A DNA stretch of 64,000 nt from Argopecten irradians (GCF_041381155.1 NC_091141.1:23394828-23458827); one strand, 5' to 3'; shown: positions 11,401 through 23,935, counted from the first letter of the stretch. Numbers and translations: made by a program. Notes: generated by a model not told the origin, from the letters alone.

Positions 11401-12091
11401 TGAACAGTTTGTTATCCCATTCATCATATCTGAAATATCATAACAACTACAATAAACCATGCATTATCAGAGAACACCACTTATGTATCAATAGGATGAT
11501 GAAAGAAAACAAAACCTGTAATTTGGAGTTTTACACATTCACCAGTTTGCTATAACTTTTTCTTAGTGAAATAAATGTAATTATAAAAAGATTTTAGGAA
11601 CAATATAGTTAACGTTGTTATTGACCAAGATGTGATTAAAAATATATAAACATTGAACATATATATTCACTCCATTATCAAGTTGAAGTTCTAATTATGA
11701 GTTCCAGCTCATTTGCGTTAAATCATCATTTTTAAATTATCAAAATTTTAATCAATTACGAAGTTTGATATTCAATGTTCGAAATCACACTTGCGACAAG
11801 CACTTAACATCACTTACAAATGGACGTTGTAATCCTTTATATTTGTGTCATTCATTAATGATCAATGTGGTGAATGACTCACTTTTTGATGAACCCCGCA
11901 CGTGTGACGTACGATTTCCCAGGTTCGTTTGGGTTTTGATGATAGAATGCATTATTGTTCCACCTCTCTCGCGGTATTTCTATCACGTGATTTTCGCCCT
12001 CACTCAGTACCCGCCAAAATTCATCTAGGTCGTCTGCTCCGGGAAACTTACAGCCCACTCCCACAATGACGATGGCGTTATCATCTTCCAT
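2376..12091 (-). CDS. PKS-A: animal FAS-like polyketide synthase with terminal condensation domain, interrupted by two in-frame stops
   Basis: Large cytosolic multidomain enzyme expected to build a polyketide from malonyl-type units on its own ACP. Exons read from splice borders and phases: 12091-11883, 11429-11269, 10718-10515, 10227-10046, 9854-9680, 9383-2754 and (tentative) 2494-2376. Their sum is 7680 nt, or 2560 codons with the stop. Order: KS (Cys175, His310, His354), AT (GQSVGE, Ser621), DH (HxxxGxxxxP, His924; D1085xxxQ), degenerate ER-like region, KR (GGLTGLG from 1711, Tyr1855), ACP (GIDS, Ser2015), condensation domain (SHLTFDM, His2204). No thioesterase or recognisable methyltransferase was seen. 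The start ATG is followed by the KS motif VIVGVGCKFPG. Codon 267 is TGA and codon 571 is TAA, with the frame intact on both sides. This is a recent pseudogene, a null allele, a recoded gene or a sequence error. It is divergent from PTCHD-a. Family identity is strong; the last exon and functional status are uncertain. Confidence 0.88.
2420..2630. repeat. Inverted repeat overlapping the tentative last PKS-A exon
   Basis: The minus-strand sequence of 2420-2486 reappears, diverged, on the plus strand at 2561-2630. Both share TTTGCTATGACAT, GGGTGGATA, CAGTGATAGT and CCCCTGGAATA in the same order. Arms are about 67-70 bp with a 74-bp spacer. The plus-strand copy has stops and no coding potential, so it looks like a foldback duplication of exon sequence. 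Confidence 0.75.
2754..9383 (-). CDS. PKS-A exon 6: KS C-terminus, AT, DH, KR, ACP and condensation domain
   Basis: One giant 6.6-kb exon holds everything after the KS EAHG motif. It begins TGTPVGDPIE after acceptor AG at 9385-9384 and ends at a G/GTAAGT donor. Approximate residues: KS end to 430, AT 500-840, DH 875-1160, structural KR plus degenerate ER-like MDR region 1165-1690, KR 1700-1950, ACP 1975-2055, condensation domain 2074-2490. The ER-like part has ITNGDDNVGE where an active ER would carry a glycine-rich NADPH loop, so it is probably inactive. The AT has GQS rather than GHS, a variant also known in mycobacterial-type PKS. The condensation motif SHLTFDM keeps the second His and the Asp of HHxxxDG. 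The only break is TAA at 8604-8602; the 1937 codons after it are open. Confidence 0.9.
8602..8604 (-). other. In-frame TAA in PKS-A acyltransferase domain (codon 571)
   Basis: The frame reads ...EIDRILTP, then TAA, then AGWSIFQTLTDGYD, and continues open. Family members usually have Leu here (PLSGWS-like), so TTA to TAA is a one-base change. No length change surrounds it, and the two flanking open frames are in the same phase (57 bases apart). Confidence 0.9.
9680..12091 (-). CDS. PKS-A exons 1-5: ketosynthase N-terminal part
   Basis: Five small exons precede the giant one. Exon 1 (12091-11883) gives VIVGVGCKFPGADDLDEFW. Exon 2 (11429-11269) gives YDEWDNKLF through WVDPQQRYVLD to GVYIG. Exon 3 (10718-10515) has the active-site DTACSSAL. 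Exon 4 (10227-10046) has VAICGGVN and KADGYARGEGCG. Exon 5 (9854-9680) has CNQDGRTTTPITAPSS and YIEAHG. Each junction has GT/AG borders and the phases add up without gaps. Introns are 164 to about 550 bp. Exon 5 contains the TGA at 9812-9810. Confidence 0.9.
9810..9812 (-). other. In-frame TGA in PKS-A ketosynthase domain (codon 267)
   Basis: Exon 5 reads NKIWAAIAT, TGA, CNQDGRTTTPIT. Ketosynthases of this family commonly have Gly before the xNQDG motif, so GGA to TGA is the simplest origin. No other AG acceptor avoids the codon while keeping phase with exon 4, so alternative splicing does not remove it. Confidence 0.88.
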
Positions 12092-15000
12092 TCTGAACCG
12101 GTCACGCCATTACTGGAAGATTGTATTTTAAACGGATAAAACCTCATAAAAAGAAACTCTTCCTTTTTGCTTCATTTATCATTAAAGAAATTATTTGTAT
12201 GAAATAAATCTAATTAGATATTTTCTAGAAGAAAATGGGAGCTATGTCGATTTTTCGAACAGCGACAACATTATGGGGAACCCACGTGACCATTAGTACG
12301 GTACAGTTTTTCTGAACAGATGCAATAGCATCGGTTGCATTCGTATATGCCCGATTTCTTTCAAGATGGTGTAGTTTTTGGCCAAATTTTATACCTAGAG
12401 TATCCATCCTATCGAGGTTAGCCAAATAAAAACATTACTTTAAAAGAAATAGTATCTCTGGAATACAATAAATACATAATGAGAGTACATTCAGGTTTTA
12501 GCGATATATATCCATAAAATAAAATAAAAAATTCAAATTAATCCTTATAATTTAATCCACTATATATAATAGATAATCTCTTCAGAATTCAAAATTTATT
12601 TTAGGATTCTTAAATTCTTTTATAATCAATATGCCGTTTTATCAGCCTATCAAAAGCGAAGCTACAAATGGCGAAAGTCTATGAAAATGCTCGTTACCAG
12701 CGTAATTAAATTATTGACGTCCACTATTAAAAAATATCAAATGTTTATTGTCAAATGTATATTGGGGATCAATTTAAATCAGATTTCACAAAGATTTTGT
12801 TACCATAAGAATTTCATTCAATAGTTGTTTCAGTTAGACAACTTCAAAGTTAATAATTTATGTCAGTAAATATAATTAACAAAAGTGTAATATGAATGCA
12901 TTATTGACTGTATAGAAAGAAAGGAGACAATATTGAACAAGTCTCATTTAAAATATATTTTTTCTCAAATTTATTACAATGACAATACTATTGTATAAGT
13001 TTAATTGTAATAAGCTAAAACATATAATACTTAGGTTCATTTATGTTTTCAAAATGATAAGTTTTACCGTTTGCTTTCTGCCAAAACTGCACAAATTAAT
13101 GTTTCTAAGGCCATATAGTGTCTTTGGCCATATAGTCAGCTGATAACTATTAAAATAGTATTGCAATTACAAAAATGAATATCAAAATATTAATAGTAAC
13201 CTTAGCGCATTTAAGATATACAAATGTACGATGTACGCTTTTTAGGGGAGCCGCGGTGGCCGAATGGTTAAGATGTCTCAACAAATTACCACAAGCCCTC
13301 CACTTTTGGGACGCGAGTTCGAATCCCATGAGGGGCAGTTGCCAGGTACTAACCGCTAGTCGGTGTTTTTTCTCCGGGTACTCCGGCTTTCCGCCACCAA
13401 CAAACCTGGCACGTCCTTACATGACCCTTGCAGTTGATAGGACTTTAAACTATTAAAACCCACCGCTTTGATATATCATTCAATAATGACGATTTCCAAG
13501 GTTAGTAGATTATATCGCATGAAAGCAGGATATTTCATATAAGAAAGTTGAATACATTTAATGCATTTAAGACTTTTAAAGGGAATTTTGTTTTTGATGC
13601 ACTGGTTCCAACTGATTAATATGACTAGTTTGTATTGTTCACAAACACAATATTCATGGTATTAAATTGTGCTCTAGGAACAATTATCATCGAATTTAAT
13701 ATTTTGCCTCAAAGTCACACCATTAGGCAATAATACTGATATTGTTTACCACAAATAAAGCAGAAAAATATATTTACCTAAATTAGATTTTGGTAGACTT
13801 CTTAAATCATTCAAATAGAAATAAATTCTTATGAACCTAAAAGCTAATTTGTTCTACATCTAAAACATATTACATTACAAACAAAAACAACTAACGGCCA
13901 TCATTCGAAGACAAAATTCTACTGTATTATTTAAGGAATAAATTTTCATTTTGTTGAGGTTATGAGGGTGTAATGATAATGGATCCCCTGTAAATACACA
14001 GTATACACAGTTTTTCACGCAAATGAATATGATTTATTCACGCGACAGTTGCATATTTTTCTTTAAATATCCTTATTTTTTTCTCCTGTCATTGTCAACG
14101 AATTCGATTGACCAGCTGATTGTAAATACATATGTAGTTCCCCGTTCCTTATAATTTTTAATGGTTATCATGTCATAAAAACATTCGTTTTTAACAAAAT
14201 ACGTAATTGCCAAAATCTTTTAAATGTTTAAAAAATGCTTTAGTGTCTTTAGTAACATTTCTTTATGTTTCGCGAACTGATTTATTATTTTTTATATCGA
14301 GTTACCACCCCCCACCCCCACCCACCCCTGATCGATTGTCTTTACAACAAAATCGCCGCTCGAGTTCTACTATCATTATACACTGATAATGATAATACTA
14401 GAAAGCATGGTTATTGAGTCCATGTCAGTGCAAACGGTAAATATTATTTAATAAATGACCACCATTAAAAAGACATTGATGAAGCGCCAAATTTTTTAAT
14501 TATAAAATGAAGTACTCTATATCTCTTATATAACAAGATAGTTACTAAGACAACGTCATGCACAAGCAGACCAACCGAACAAGGATTTCAAAAGGAACAT
14601 ACTATGGATATGTAAAGTTGTAGTCGAGGATACCGCAATTTTTTCCAAATAAATAAGTAAAATCAATTAATCATATGTGTAAAGTATAGATAATGTATCA
14701 ATCAATTAATAAAATAAGACAGCCGTATCGATAAACATAAATCAGAAAAAAAATTGGCAAAATAAAAAGGAAACTAACAAAAATGTGAAATTAAAAAAGA
14801 AGTGAAACGCAAGCAATAAAGGCAAAGTTGTAATCATGTATAATTGATCTTACCTGTAGTGCTGTACGTCATTGTTTCTTGAACTATTTGATTAACCATA
14901 GCGCGACGTCCCTTTAAATACAATACTTCTAGTGTTTCTATTTCCATTGGTTATTTCATCATCGAATGGTTATTTCCCTACTGATAATACATCATACTGC

Positions 15001-15646
15001 CCTGCATATTGCGATACAGTCCTGTATTTAATGCGATATATGTCATAAATCGAAGGCGTATCGCGAGTCAGGATTGTTGACAATGACTATGGCTACGCCC
15101 AATTCTGGGAAACCCGGAATAACCTAGCCGAGTTACCAGATGTGTTTCAGAAGCGTAAGTATTTTGGTGAGTAGAATTTCTTGATATGTACATACTGTCA
15201 TTCATTTCGTTTGTTTGATCAATTATTTGTTTTATTTAATTAGATAATTATTTCATTAATTAGCTAATTAATTAATTAATTAATTCATTCATTCATTCCA
15301 TTTAATAAATTCCTATGAAAATGATAAACATGATTATGTAAAGCAACATAACAGATTCAATAAAGGTGAAAACAGCTTTAATTTTGTGTGCTTAAACATA
15401 ATGATCATACACTGAATGTAAATATTCTAAAAGTGAGGCAAGCCAAAACATCGCTCAGAGAACAATGGTCGACGACAAATGTTTGAATGCATTCTGCTAC
15501 TAAACTTTAATCCCTGAATCACCCATCCTTCCAATCAATATAAGTTGATAAAACATACAAAATCGAAATGTTTATTCATGCAATAAATGTCTTCTTTTAC
15601 ACGTGAATAGGACGCCTCTTATCTACTTGTGTCAGAAGTGTGAAGC
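12092..15646. other. Divergent intergenic interval between PKS-A and PTCHD-a
   Basis: 3.56 kb separate the two start codons, so any shared promoter or enhancer would lie here. Apart from the SINE at 13245-13457, I see only AT-rich DNA, a C-rich run near 14308-14328 and an ATTA/ATTC simple repeat near 15250-15300. No convincing TATA or initiator could be assigned. The start-proximal string GTGACCGGTTC just upstream of PKS-A is shared with PKS-B, but similarity ends there. Confidence 0.6.
13245..13457 (+). mobile_element. tRNA-derived SINE
   Basis: The head has RNA polymerase III promoter boxes: TGGCCGAATGG (box A) and GTTCGAATCC (box B) in a tRNA-like body starting GCCGCGGTGG. The tail contains CTCCGGGTACTCCGGCTTTC and a short TTAAACTATTAAA end. 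This arrangement is typical of tRNA-headed SINEs of molluscs and other metazoans. It lies between the divergent PKS-A and PTCHD-a starts. Confidence 0.8.
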
Positions 15647-18600
15647 ATGGTTTGCTGGAGACTATACAACAAGGTGGAAAAGGCCATAGGGAATGGTTTT
15701 GCAAGGTATGGAGAACTAGTCGGTACCTACCCTTGGATTGTTTTGACTATATCGGTACTCGTATCTGGGCTACTAGGGATAGGACTTGTCAACTTAACGT
15801 TTGAATCAGACGTAGAGAAAGTCTATACCCCCAAGAATAGCCAGGCATCTAAGGACAGAACTACAATTAAAAACCTGTTTGGTGACAGTTCTGGAGTAAA
15901 TTATTATCAACAAAACCTACCTGAGGCAAACTTGTACGGCAGTGTAATTTTCAAAAGCAAGAACACGTCAAGTCTTCTTACTACTAATTATATACAGGAA
16001 ATCAGAACTGTCTACGATCAAATAAAAATCAACGTTTTAGGAAATGGCCTGAACTATTCTAAGGTATGTGCTGTGAGAGGACAAACTTGTGTTGTGGACG
16101 GTGATTTAATTTTTTCAGGAAACTTTGATCAGATGCTTCAACAAAACAATATTACCTATCCAATGTTTGGGCATGTTTCCTTGGAATCTGTTTTCGGGGA
16201 TATTACTGTACAAGCAGGGATTATACAATCTGCCAAATATATCAAACTTGTTTTTAATTTGCGGCAGGACACCGAAGCAAATGCAGATGATTCGAAATCT
16301 TGGGAGAAAGATTTTGTATCCTACTTGAACAATTTCCATTCCTCGTTACTTGATGTTGCCTATGCTCATTCGACATCCCTTGATGAGGAACTGACTTCAA
16401 ACATAAGTGGCGATATACTATTTGTGTCATTGACTTTCACCTTGATGATCGTTTATGCTACCATGGTAACTATGACTTGCGATTGCTTGCTCGACCGACA
16501 AAATCTCGGACGCGCTGGTGTCATAGCTACCGGACTTTGAATATTGGCTTCATTTGGACTGGTTAGTGCATGTGGTGTAGCATTTGTGGACATCGTAGGA
16601 GTAATGCCATTTCTTATATTAGGTAAGTGATATTATATCGAATGATTGCTTAACATGATTAAGATTCTGTGACGTCCACACAACTAATATGTTTCACTAT
16701 TTCTCAAACAAAACATATTTCATATAAAATAATGCTGTCAAATACTTTTCCCGAGATTTATTCAATATTTATTATTATTGTTACTTGCAAGTGAAGATCA
16801 AAATGACTTTCTTTATCATATTTAAAATGCATATCAATCACTTAAAATAATATCACTAAGACGCTCTTGAAAAATCACTAGCATTCCTTCGAAAACGTTA
16901 TTGACACTTAATTTGAATATGGCATTACATAAAAACACATTTCATGTAAGTAAATTTTCTATTAACTATTTTGTTTACAAGGTATCGGTATAGATGATAT
17001 GTTTGTGCTACTGGCGGGTCTTGCCGAGGCCCCTCTTCATGAAACTCCTGCAAAACGTGTTGCTGAGACAATGAGGACTAGTGGAGTAGCTATCACCATT
17101 ACATCTCTCACTGACATCATAGCCTTTTCAGTTGGTGCATCCTCTGTTTTCCCTGGAGTGAGAAATTTTTGTATATATACAGGTATGTATATATTCGAGA
17201 ATGCGTTTTGCTTAAATATCATTGCCTCAATCTGCCATAACTTTTATTTGTATCGTTAGATCAGTCTAACGTCAGTTTCATTTATTGAGATATTAAAATT
17301 ATTTCCGTCGTTCATGATACATGTATATAGTGAAATGTAAATTTCGTTGTAATTGTGTCGTATGATTGTCGAGTCATTCAATTTAGAAGTAGTTTGAGTT
17401 TAAACATGTCAACATTTATTAATGTTTCTTTTATTCAATCCTTACAACGTGTACGATATTAGCGAATTAATTGTTTCTTTCAATTTTCTGCTTCAGGCAT
17501 TGCAGTGCTGTTCTGCTACATCAACTTTGTGACTTTCTTCATTGCTTGTGTAGCTATAAACGAGCGCCGAGTGTTTTCTAACAGACATTGCTGTGTGTGT
17601 TGTCGCACGATAGAAATGAAGGACCAGATGACGACAGCCTCTAGCCTAAACCGGTTTTGTTGTGGCGGTACTGCCCCGATTTCTGCATCACAGATGAAGA
17701 GTTTCTTAGAGCGTATCCCTGGAGCAACGCTTTCCAAATTCATAACTCTTTTACCAGTTAAGATAGCAACTCTTATCTGTTTCATGGTATACCTTAGCAT
17801 TGCTATCTGGGGGGCCACTAGTTTCCAACAAGGTCTGGATACAACAAACCTTGTTTCAGACGATTCTTATTATTTCACATATAACACACAAAACCAACAG
17901 CACTTTGCCCAACGCGTCCCGGTTTCATTCATTATCAATGGGGTTGTTGACTATTCTGACATATCAACGGTAACCGCGATCGATAGATTAATGACAAACG
18001 TTCAGAATGACAAAAATATCGATAACAATAAACTGGTCATTAGTTGGATTGTTGGATTTAGATTGTCTCCCAATTATAACAATGCAAGCGAATCTCAATT
18101 CGTTGCAAATTTGAAAACATTCTTAAACTCAAGTGAGGAATTTAAAAATGATGTTCGATTCGACGTTTCTGGTCAAAGAATACTTGCATCCCGAATATAC
18201 ATATTTTCCAACAATCTTGTTGATTCAAATGAACAGGGGGATTTCATGATGCGAATGAGAGATCTATCAGAAGATTCCGCACTGAATGTTATCGCCTACT
18301 CTCCTAGTTTTATTTTCTATGAACAGTATGTTGCTATTCTTCCTGCAACGCTTCAGACGGTTGGAATAGCAGTTGCAGTAATATTTGTTGTAACAGCATT
18401 ATTTATGCCTAGTCCACTTCTGATTATATATGCCACAGTCTCTATGGTAATGATTATGACAGGAATTTTCGGTTTCATGTATTTCTGGGATCTTACTCTC
18501 AGTTCAATCACAATGATACACGTTATCATGAGTGTGGGGTTTTCGGTTGATTTCAGTGCTCATATTTGTCACGCATATATGACAGTTGATGGTCAAACGC

Positions 18601-18920
18601 GTGACCAGAAAGTTCAAAATGCTGTTTTACGTTCCGGAGGACCGATATGGAATGGGGCGATCTCTTCAATCATAGGAATAATTATGCTGGTCTTTTCTAA
18701 ATCATACATATTCCGCTCATTCTTTAGAGTGATGTTGCTTGTAATTTTGTTTGGCGTTGCACATGCGATATTTTTCCTTCCTGTTTTGCTATCTCTAGTT
18801 GGACCAATAGAAAACAAAAAAAGTGAAGATGTTTCTGGTACGTCTGCTTCTAATGACACAAAAATGATAACATACGCAGGAAACGAAAACGCAAAACGGA
18901 ATTGTCGTTTTAACGATTAG
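15647..18920 (+). CDS. PTCHD-a: patched-domain-containing (SSD/RND-fold) membrane protein, interrupted by one in-frame TGA
   Basis: Three exons: 15647-16622, 16982-17182 (201 nt) and 17497-18920, all with GT/AG borders and phase-1 introns; 866 codons before the stop. Likely a multi-pass protein of the patched/PTCHD3-like family, which moves or senses sterols and other lipids through an RND fold. Seen: a first membrane segment around WIVLTISVLVSGLLG (residues about 28-45), a large luminal region, a sterol-sensing-type block with GIGIDDMF (Asp330, Asp331), and the symmetry-related GFSVDFSAH (Asp744) in the second half. Paired acids in these helices are the expected cation-relay residues. Codon 298 is TGA. 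AATAAA occurs at 19186. It is divergent from PKS-A. A lipid or polyketide export role is inferred from context only. Confidence 0.88.
16538..16540 (+). other. In-frame TGA in PTCHD-a (codon 298)
   Basis: The frame reads AGVIATGL, TGA, ILASFGLVSACG and continues to a good donor at 16623. The paralogue PTCHD-b has AGVISAGLAILGSFGLM, with Ala at this place. A GGA ancestor would need one change, a GCA ancestor two. No indel is involved. Confidence 0.9.
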
Positions 18921-19489
18921 TCAGACACATATACGTTTTATATAATTTAAACAATCGTGTATTTTTATTAATAATACAGACATATTTCGGCAACTTACGA
19001 CATATCGCTTAAAGTAGATTTGTGTATTATTTTTTTTTACTTTTGCGAGATTTGTTCGTACATATCTGACATTGTTAATAATTACTTGTAAAGTAAAACC
19101 GAACCAAATATCCATCTTAACCTTAAGATCTATGACTTGGCGGCAATATTTAAGCCCCCAAAGAAGGGGATATTATGAGGAAATTAATAAATATAACAAT
19201 GAATATTTTCAAGAACTTTGAATACTGAGTCATCCTTTGTTTTGATCAGGAAGAAACAATATCAACGATTCTTCTTTAATCTAATGTTGTTGTATGATTT
19301 AAAGATGCTCCGCCACAGATTTACTATTTTACTTACTTAAAGCTATTACCATCATTGAAAACTTTCAGCTTCTTATTTTACTTCAAAGTAAAAGTAGTAA
19401 AACTGATTAATGGCATCCCGAAAGAAAATCCATGACACTATGGAATGAGGTACTGGATTGCTCAGACAACAAAAATGTATTTTTGTGTC

Positions 19490-19880
19490 AAAGGCCCACT
19501 ACCTTTCCAAATAAAAAAAATTCTTGAAATAATATCAACGCAGCAAAATAGATATTGATGCCTTAAGATGAGGTTACAACACCAAACAAATGAACGATTT
19601 CCTGTGTTATTTATTTTAAGAGTAAAGATTCATTCATTTTCGGTGTTTTGCCGTCTAGTGCAGTGACGGTCCACTAACGTGCGGTATATAGGAAACATGC
19701 GACAATTTGCCTTATGAACATTAGCATTTTATTTATTTTAATTAAATTGTTCTGAAGGTGATAAAAGTATGGTATTAACGGTAAGCTAATAACTTTTACG
19801 ACTCTACATAATAATCAATATCGTTATACTTTCCATTTTAAAAAAAATGAAAATCGTTTTGGAAAGTTAGTGGGCCTTTA
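19490..19880. mobile_element. MITE-like element, family 2, copy 1
   Basis: About 390 bp bounded by inverted termini: AAAGGCCCACTACCTTTCC on the left, and GGAAAGTTAGTGGGCCTTT on the right, whose reverse complement matches apart from one base. No coding capacity. A diverged copy lies at 20935-21380. Confidence 0.75.
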
Positions 19881-20934
19881 ATAAGACATATATAGATATA
19901 AGATTAAACTATTAGTTAGTTTCCAAAAAATACGAATCCGTCTGCTCCTGTTTTGATTGATAAAAAATTACCATTATAAGAATGAAGAGTGAAGAATGAA
20001 TTTTTAGTAATGAACTAAGCAGCTTTAAATGTTTGCGTTGTGTGCCTGTTATTAACTTGATGTTGACATTGTGATGATGAATTAAATAAATAAATTATTA
20101 TTTTCATAATTGTGTTTGTGTCTATTTGGTCCATAAAACTTAAATAACAGTTCAAAATGATTACGATGGGCGCATGCACAAAAGGAGGTATAGCACCAAC
20201 ATAGTGTACATTTGTAGGTAAGGACTAATTGGGAAAATTATGTCGACGTATCGTGTTATTTCATTTACACTGTTTTTCTCACAATAGCTTGCCCGATCCT
20301 TTTGAAAACTAGTAAGTTTATCATACATTTCAACAGAAGTTTTGCTTTGCCGAAAACATTCTTGAACAGCAATTTAGCAGAGAGTTTCCAAACGTAATAA
20401 GCTGACCGATAGAAAAAGAGTAAGTATTTACCTTTTACTTCCAAAATTCCATTGTCAAAAGAGAACGGATATCTTAATGGTATTTGGAAATAGAAGGTAA
20501 ATTTTTGTTTATAATTTAGTAGAAATGATTTGGAGGTGGATTGGCACTTGCACAATTCTTTCTACCCGAGGTTTATGAAATGTGCTAAAACCTTAACCTT
20601 GTCGAATGTAAGTTTAATAAATCTTTGTTTCATATGCACACTTGACAAATATTGTTCTCTCATACCTGGACAGCTTAATTCATCAAAGCATAAGGTTTTC
20701 AATAGATTACTGAAAAATAACAAGTCAATATGTTTGCCCTGTTATGGCACATAAAACTTTCAAGCTGATTGGATACATTTTGTATTACATATTGAACTCA
20801 TTAACGATGTCACTTGTTTAAGATCCTTTAGTTAAGACCTAGATATAAACTGAAAAATATAACGGCCAATTATCTGGATAAGAGTTAGATGCATATACAA
20901 AAAATAACTGTAGTTATAAAATATCTTTACATTG

Positions 20935-21380
20935 AAGGCCAACTACCTTTCCGAAACACAGATGAAAAGTTTCTAATAATAACATAAAACCATTGATACC
21001 GATGAGTTTACATCAACCAAGGATGCGCCGGCGGATATCAAAGGGAAATCAGTCGTCGCCTAACGTCACGGTCAGTTCACAAACATAAAAGCTCTTGCGA
21101 CCTATTTGTCTAAAACCCGGAGTGACAAATCCTTCTCACTTAAAAATCCTTGCGTCAACAATCAATTCCATGACTTCCTGTGTAACATGTGTTAACAGTA
21201 CTAGTGAAGATTCATTTTCGCCTTTTTTGTGCCATCCGGCGCAGTGATAGTCAACTAACACAAATTAGGACGACGGTGGGCTAATAAATTTTGAAACGAA
21301 TTTTTCAACCTCGTTTCACATTCCCATTTTTTAAAAAAAACCCACTAAAAGCCTGTTTTGAAAATATAGTGAGCCTTTAA
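20935..21380. mobile_element. MITE-like element, family 2, copy 2
   Basis: Bounded by AAGGCCAACTACCTTTCC and a decayed right end (TATAGTGAGCCTTT). Internal segments such as GACTTCCTGTGT, AAGATTCATTTTCG and GCAGTGA line up with copy 1 at 19490-19880. Confidence 0.65.
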
Positions 21381-22559
21381 AGAAAATGTATTGCGGCAAA
21401 AACGTGAATTTTTACTTTTATCAAAATACATTGTTCTTTCATACACAACAATACTATATGAACAAATAAAACAGTTTCACTCTCGTTATAAAGGATTTAT
21501 TGCTGAAATCAAAATCCCATTCATAATTAGCACTGCATGATGAGTCACGTCGAGGTGGCATCGAATACATGTACAATCAATCGGCTGCGCATAACGAACA
21601 TGTCTGCTTCAGGAGTATAGTATGTAATTAGTATAATTTTGCACAGATTACACGAACTCTGTCCATAAGAATATACATTTGTGTATTATCAATTATCTCT
21701 GCTTTGATCAGATATATTTCATAATAAGTTGATTGCAGCAAAGTATTGCAGACATCAAATATGCAGGAGTATAACAAGTTGACGTTTTTATCACCGCTAT
21801 CTTTGTTTGCTATCAACTCTAAATCAGGAAGAGTAAAAACTCCTGTTGATATGGTGTACTAGCAAACATTGCCACGCTGTTAACAGCAATAAATATGATT
21901 CATAGTATTTGTATTGTTACCGGTGGGGCTTCAAGTGTGTTATAAATTATTGCGCCAGATGTCCGCTTCTTCCACGTAAAAGTTGATATTTTATTTAGTG
22001 TTTCGGTAATGCTTACATAAGTTGTTTTTAGTCAATTATCTAAGGTCATTTAAGGGCGGCCTCCCGTGTTTGCAGTGTACAGTTTACTTAAATTGTTTTT
22101 ACTTAAATCATCACTGTGCCAGCATTTTTAGCAGTATGGAGCTAATATTTGCTGTAAATCTTTACTAGGTTCGTGGTAATTAAAATATTGGGCATTAATG
22201 TGTGAAATGATACACTTTTGGCACTTTATATTTACATTTAATGGTAATTTGAGCACTTTTATTATTTTTTTACTTAAAAATATTGAAAAATAATAGATAT
22301 TTAAATGTGTTTTTTCTTCCATTTTCTTTTATGGCATGAACTTATAGTTTAATGCAAGAAAATTTTGACTTCTCAGAGGAGTACATCCTTACATGATTAA
22401 CTTTGTATTTACTAAAATATCGTATGAATATATTTCAATACAAACCTTATCAGGTAGCTCAAAACTTAAGTTGTTTAAAGATGTATCTCCTACGATGACC
22501 TATATCTACGATGGCCCGGTTTAGCCTGTCAAATAACAACTACCTAACTGAATAAGTTG

Positions 22560-22820
22560 TAGATTTATAAAATGACAAAGTGTACATGTCTATTGACCAT
22601 TTACTCTTGAATAGTTGTACATTCATAAATTGATAAAGTGTACATGACCATTTACTCTTACATGTAAGTAGCTGTACATTTATGAATTGACAAAGTGTAC
22701 ATGACCATTTACTCTTACATGTAAGTAGCTGTACATTTATGAATTGACAAAGTGTACATGACTATTTACTCTTACATGTAAGTAGCTGTACATTTATGAA
22801 TTGACAAAGTGTACATGACT
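22560..22820. repeat. 57-bp tandem repeat, about 4.5 copies
   Basis: The string GTGTACATGACCATTTACTC recurs at 57-58 bp steps, with TACATG at 22583, 22641, 22698, 22755 and 22812. Each is followed by TTACATGTAAGTAGCTGTAC. The first unit is the most diverged and the last three are nearly identical. Confidence 0.9.
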
Positions 22821-23449
22821 GTTTAGCTCACCCAAAGCTCTTTGAACATAATATTATATGTCCCCACCTAGTACCTAGGGAAATCCTTTACACATAATAC
22901 CTGATATTATTAAAAATGAATAAACAGGAGTATTAAACTTTCGTTTACCCTATGTTGAGGTACTTCACTGAATGCCTACTTTCATTCCAACGTCAACATT
23001 AGCCGAAGACTGCTTCAGTGTATACATCCTTTGTCTTCGTTCCCTACCAATGATTCTACCAAGAAAAGTGTCGTAAAAATCATTTTGGTTTCAAATGTCC
23101 TTTAACAGCACATCTGTACAGCGTCAAACTCGGCTTGGTATCGATGTGGAATGTTAATTATCTCAAATGCCATAAACTCGCCAATATGGCTGATACCTTA
23201 AGTTACCAAACAAGTAAAATCTTACTAAAGCATTGTCATGACAATCGCCATAAATGTGTGTACAGCTACAGTTTAGTAAAACAGTTGCCATGTCGACTGA
23301 TATAGGTCATCGTAATCTCGTTCTCAAAATTATTTTGACTCATAATATACACAAATTATAAACAGCTAATTATTTATACTGCAAATTACTTTATAAATCT
23401 GATATTAAAACTCACTTATAAGCTATTTATAAATAAAACAAAATACATT

Positions 23450-23640
23450 AGTCCAGGTGCCAAATGGTGATTTTCCACCCAACCTAAAAAAATAGTTCGC
23501 ATAAAATGTTTTTGCACAGAAATGTTCTTTAACATGTCCTTCATCAGAAACTGGATGATGCCACCGTGGCATCATTGGGGAAATTGAAATATTCAAGATG
23601 GCGGACAAGATGGTTGACAAACTGCAACATTGATATATTT
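23450..23640 (-). repeat. Interspersed repeat with internal GATGCCACCGTGGCATC palindrome
   Basis: The reverse complement of this segment matches 28070-28225. Shared strings in order are CATCTTGAATATT, TTCCCCAA, a GATGCCnnGGTGGCATC palindrome, AAAAACATTTTATGCGAACT and TTGGCAC. It is a non-coding element present as an inverted pair 4.5 kb apart. Confidence 0.7.
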
Positions 23641-23935
23641 TCATCCTAATTTGATATTCATGCTTTAAAATCATCAATTCTGTATGCACTTCGATAAAAT
23701 TTTGTGTACATATTCGTCATACCGTCATTGAACAGAATTCTTAATATAATTAAGTTACCTCTTGTGATTAATGTTTACTTAATAAGTTAATTAACATAAT
23801 TTTCAAACCGGTTATTGTATGATAAAATTGCTTTGTTTTTTTAGTAATTACATGTAGATTGGTATTTTGTGTGGTCTTCATTAAGACAATATTTTACATT
23901 TCACTCGTTTCGGTGTCTATAGCGTTTTAATTCTA

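Noticed and set aside
13175..13456. 93-codon ORF over the SINE
   Set aside because: The frame crosses the tRNA-like head and tail of a SINE; it is not protein coding.
9810..16540. Selenocysteine at the TGA codons
   Set aside because: The expected residues are Gly and Ala/Gly, not Cys/Sec, the families have no known selenoproteins, and PKS-A also has a TAA. No SECIS could be judged.
22560..22820. CRISPR-like array
   Set aside because: The 57-bp units are contiguous tandem copies without variable spacers, in a eukaryotic genome.
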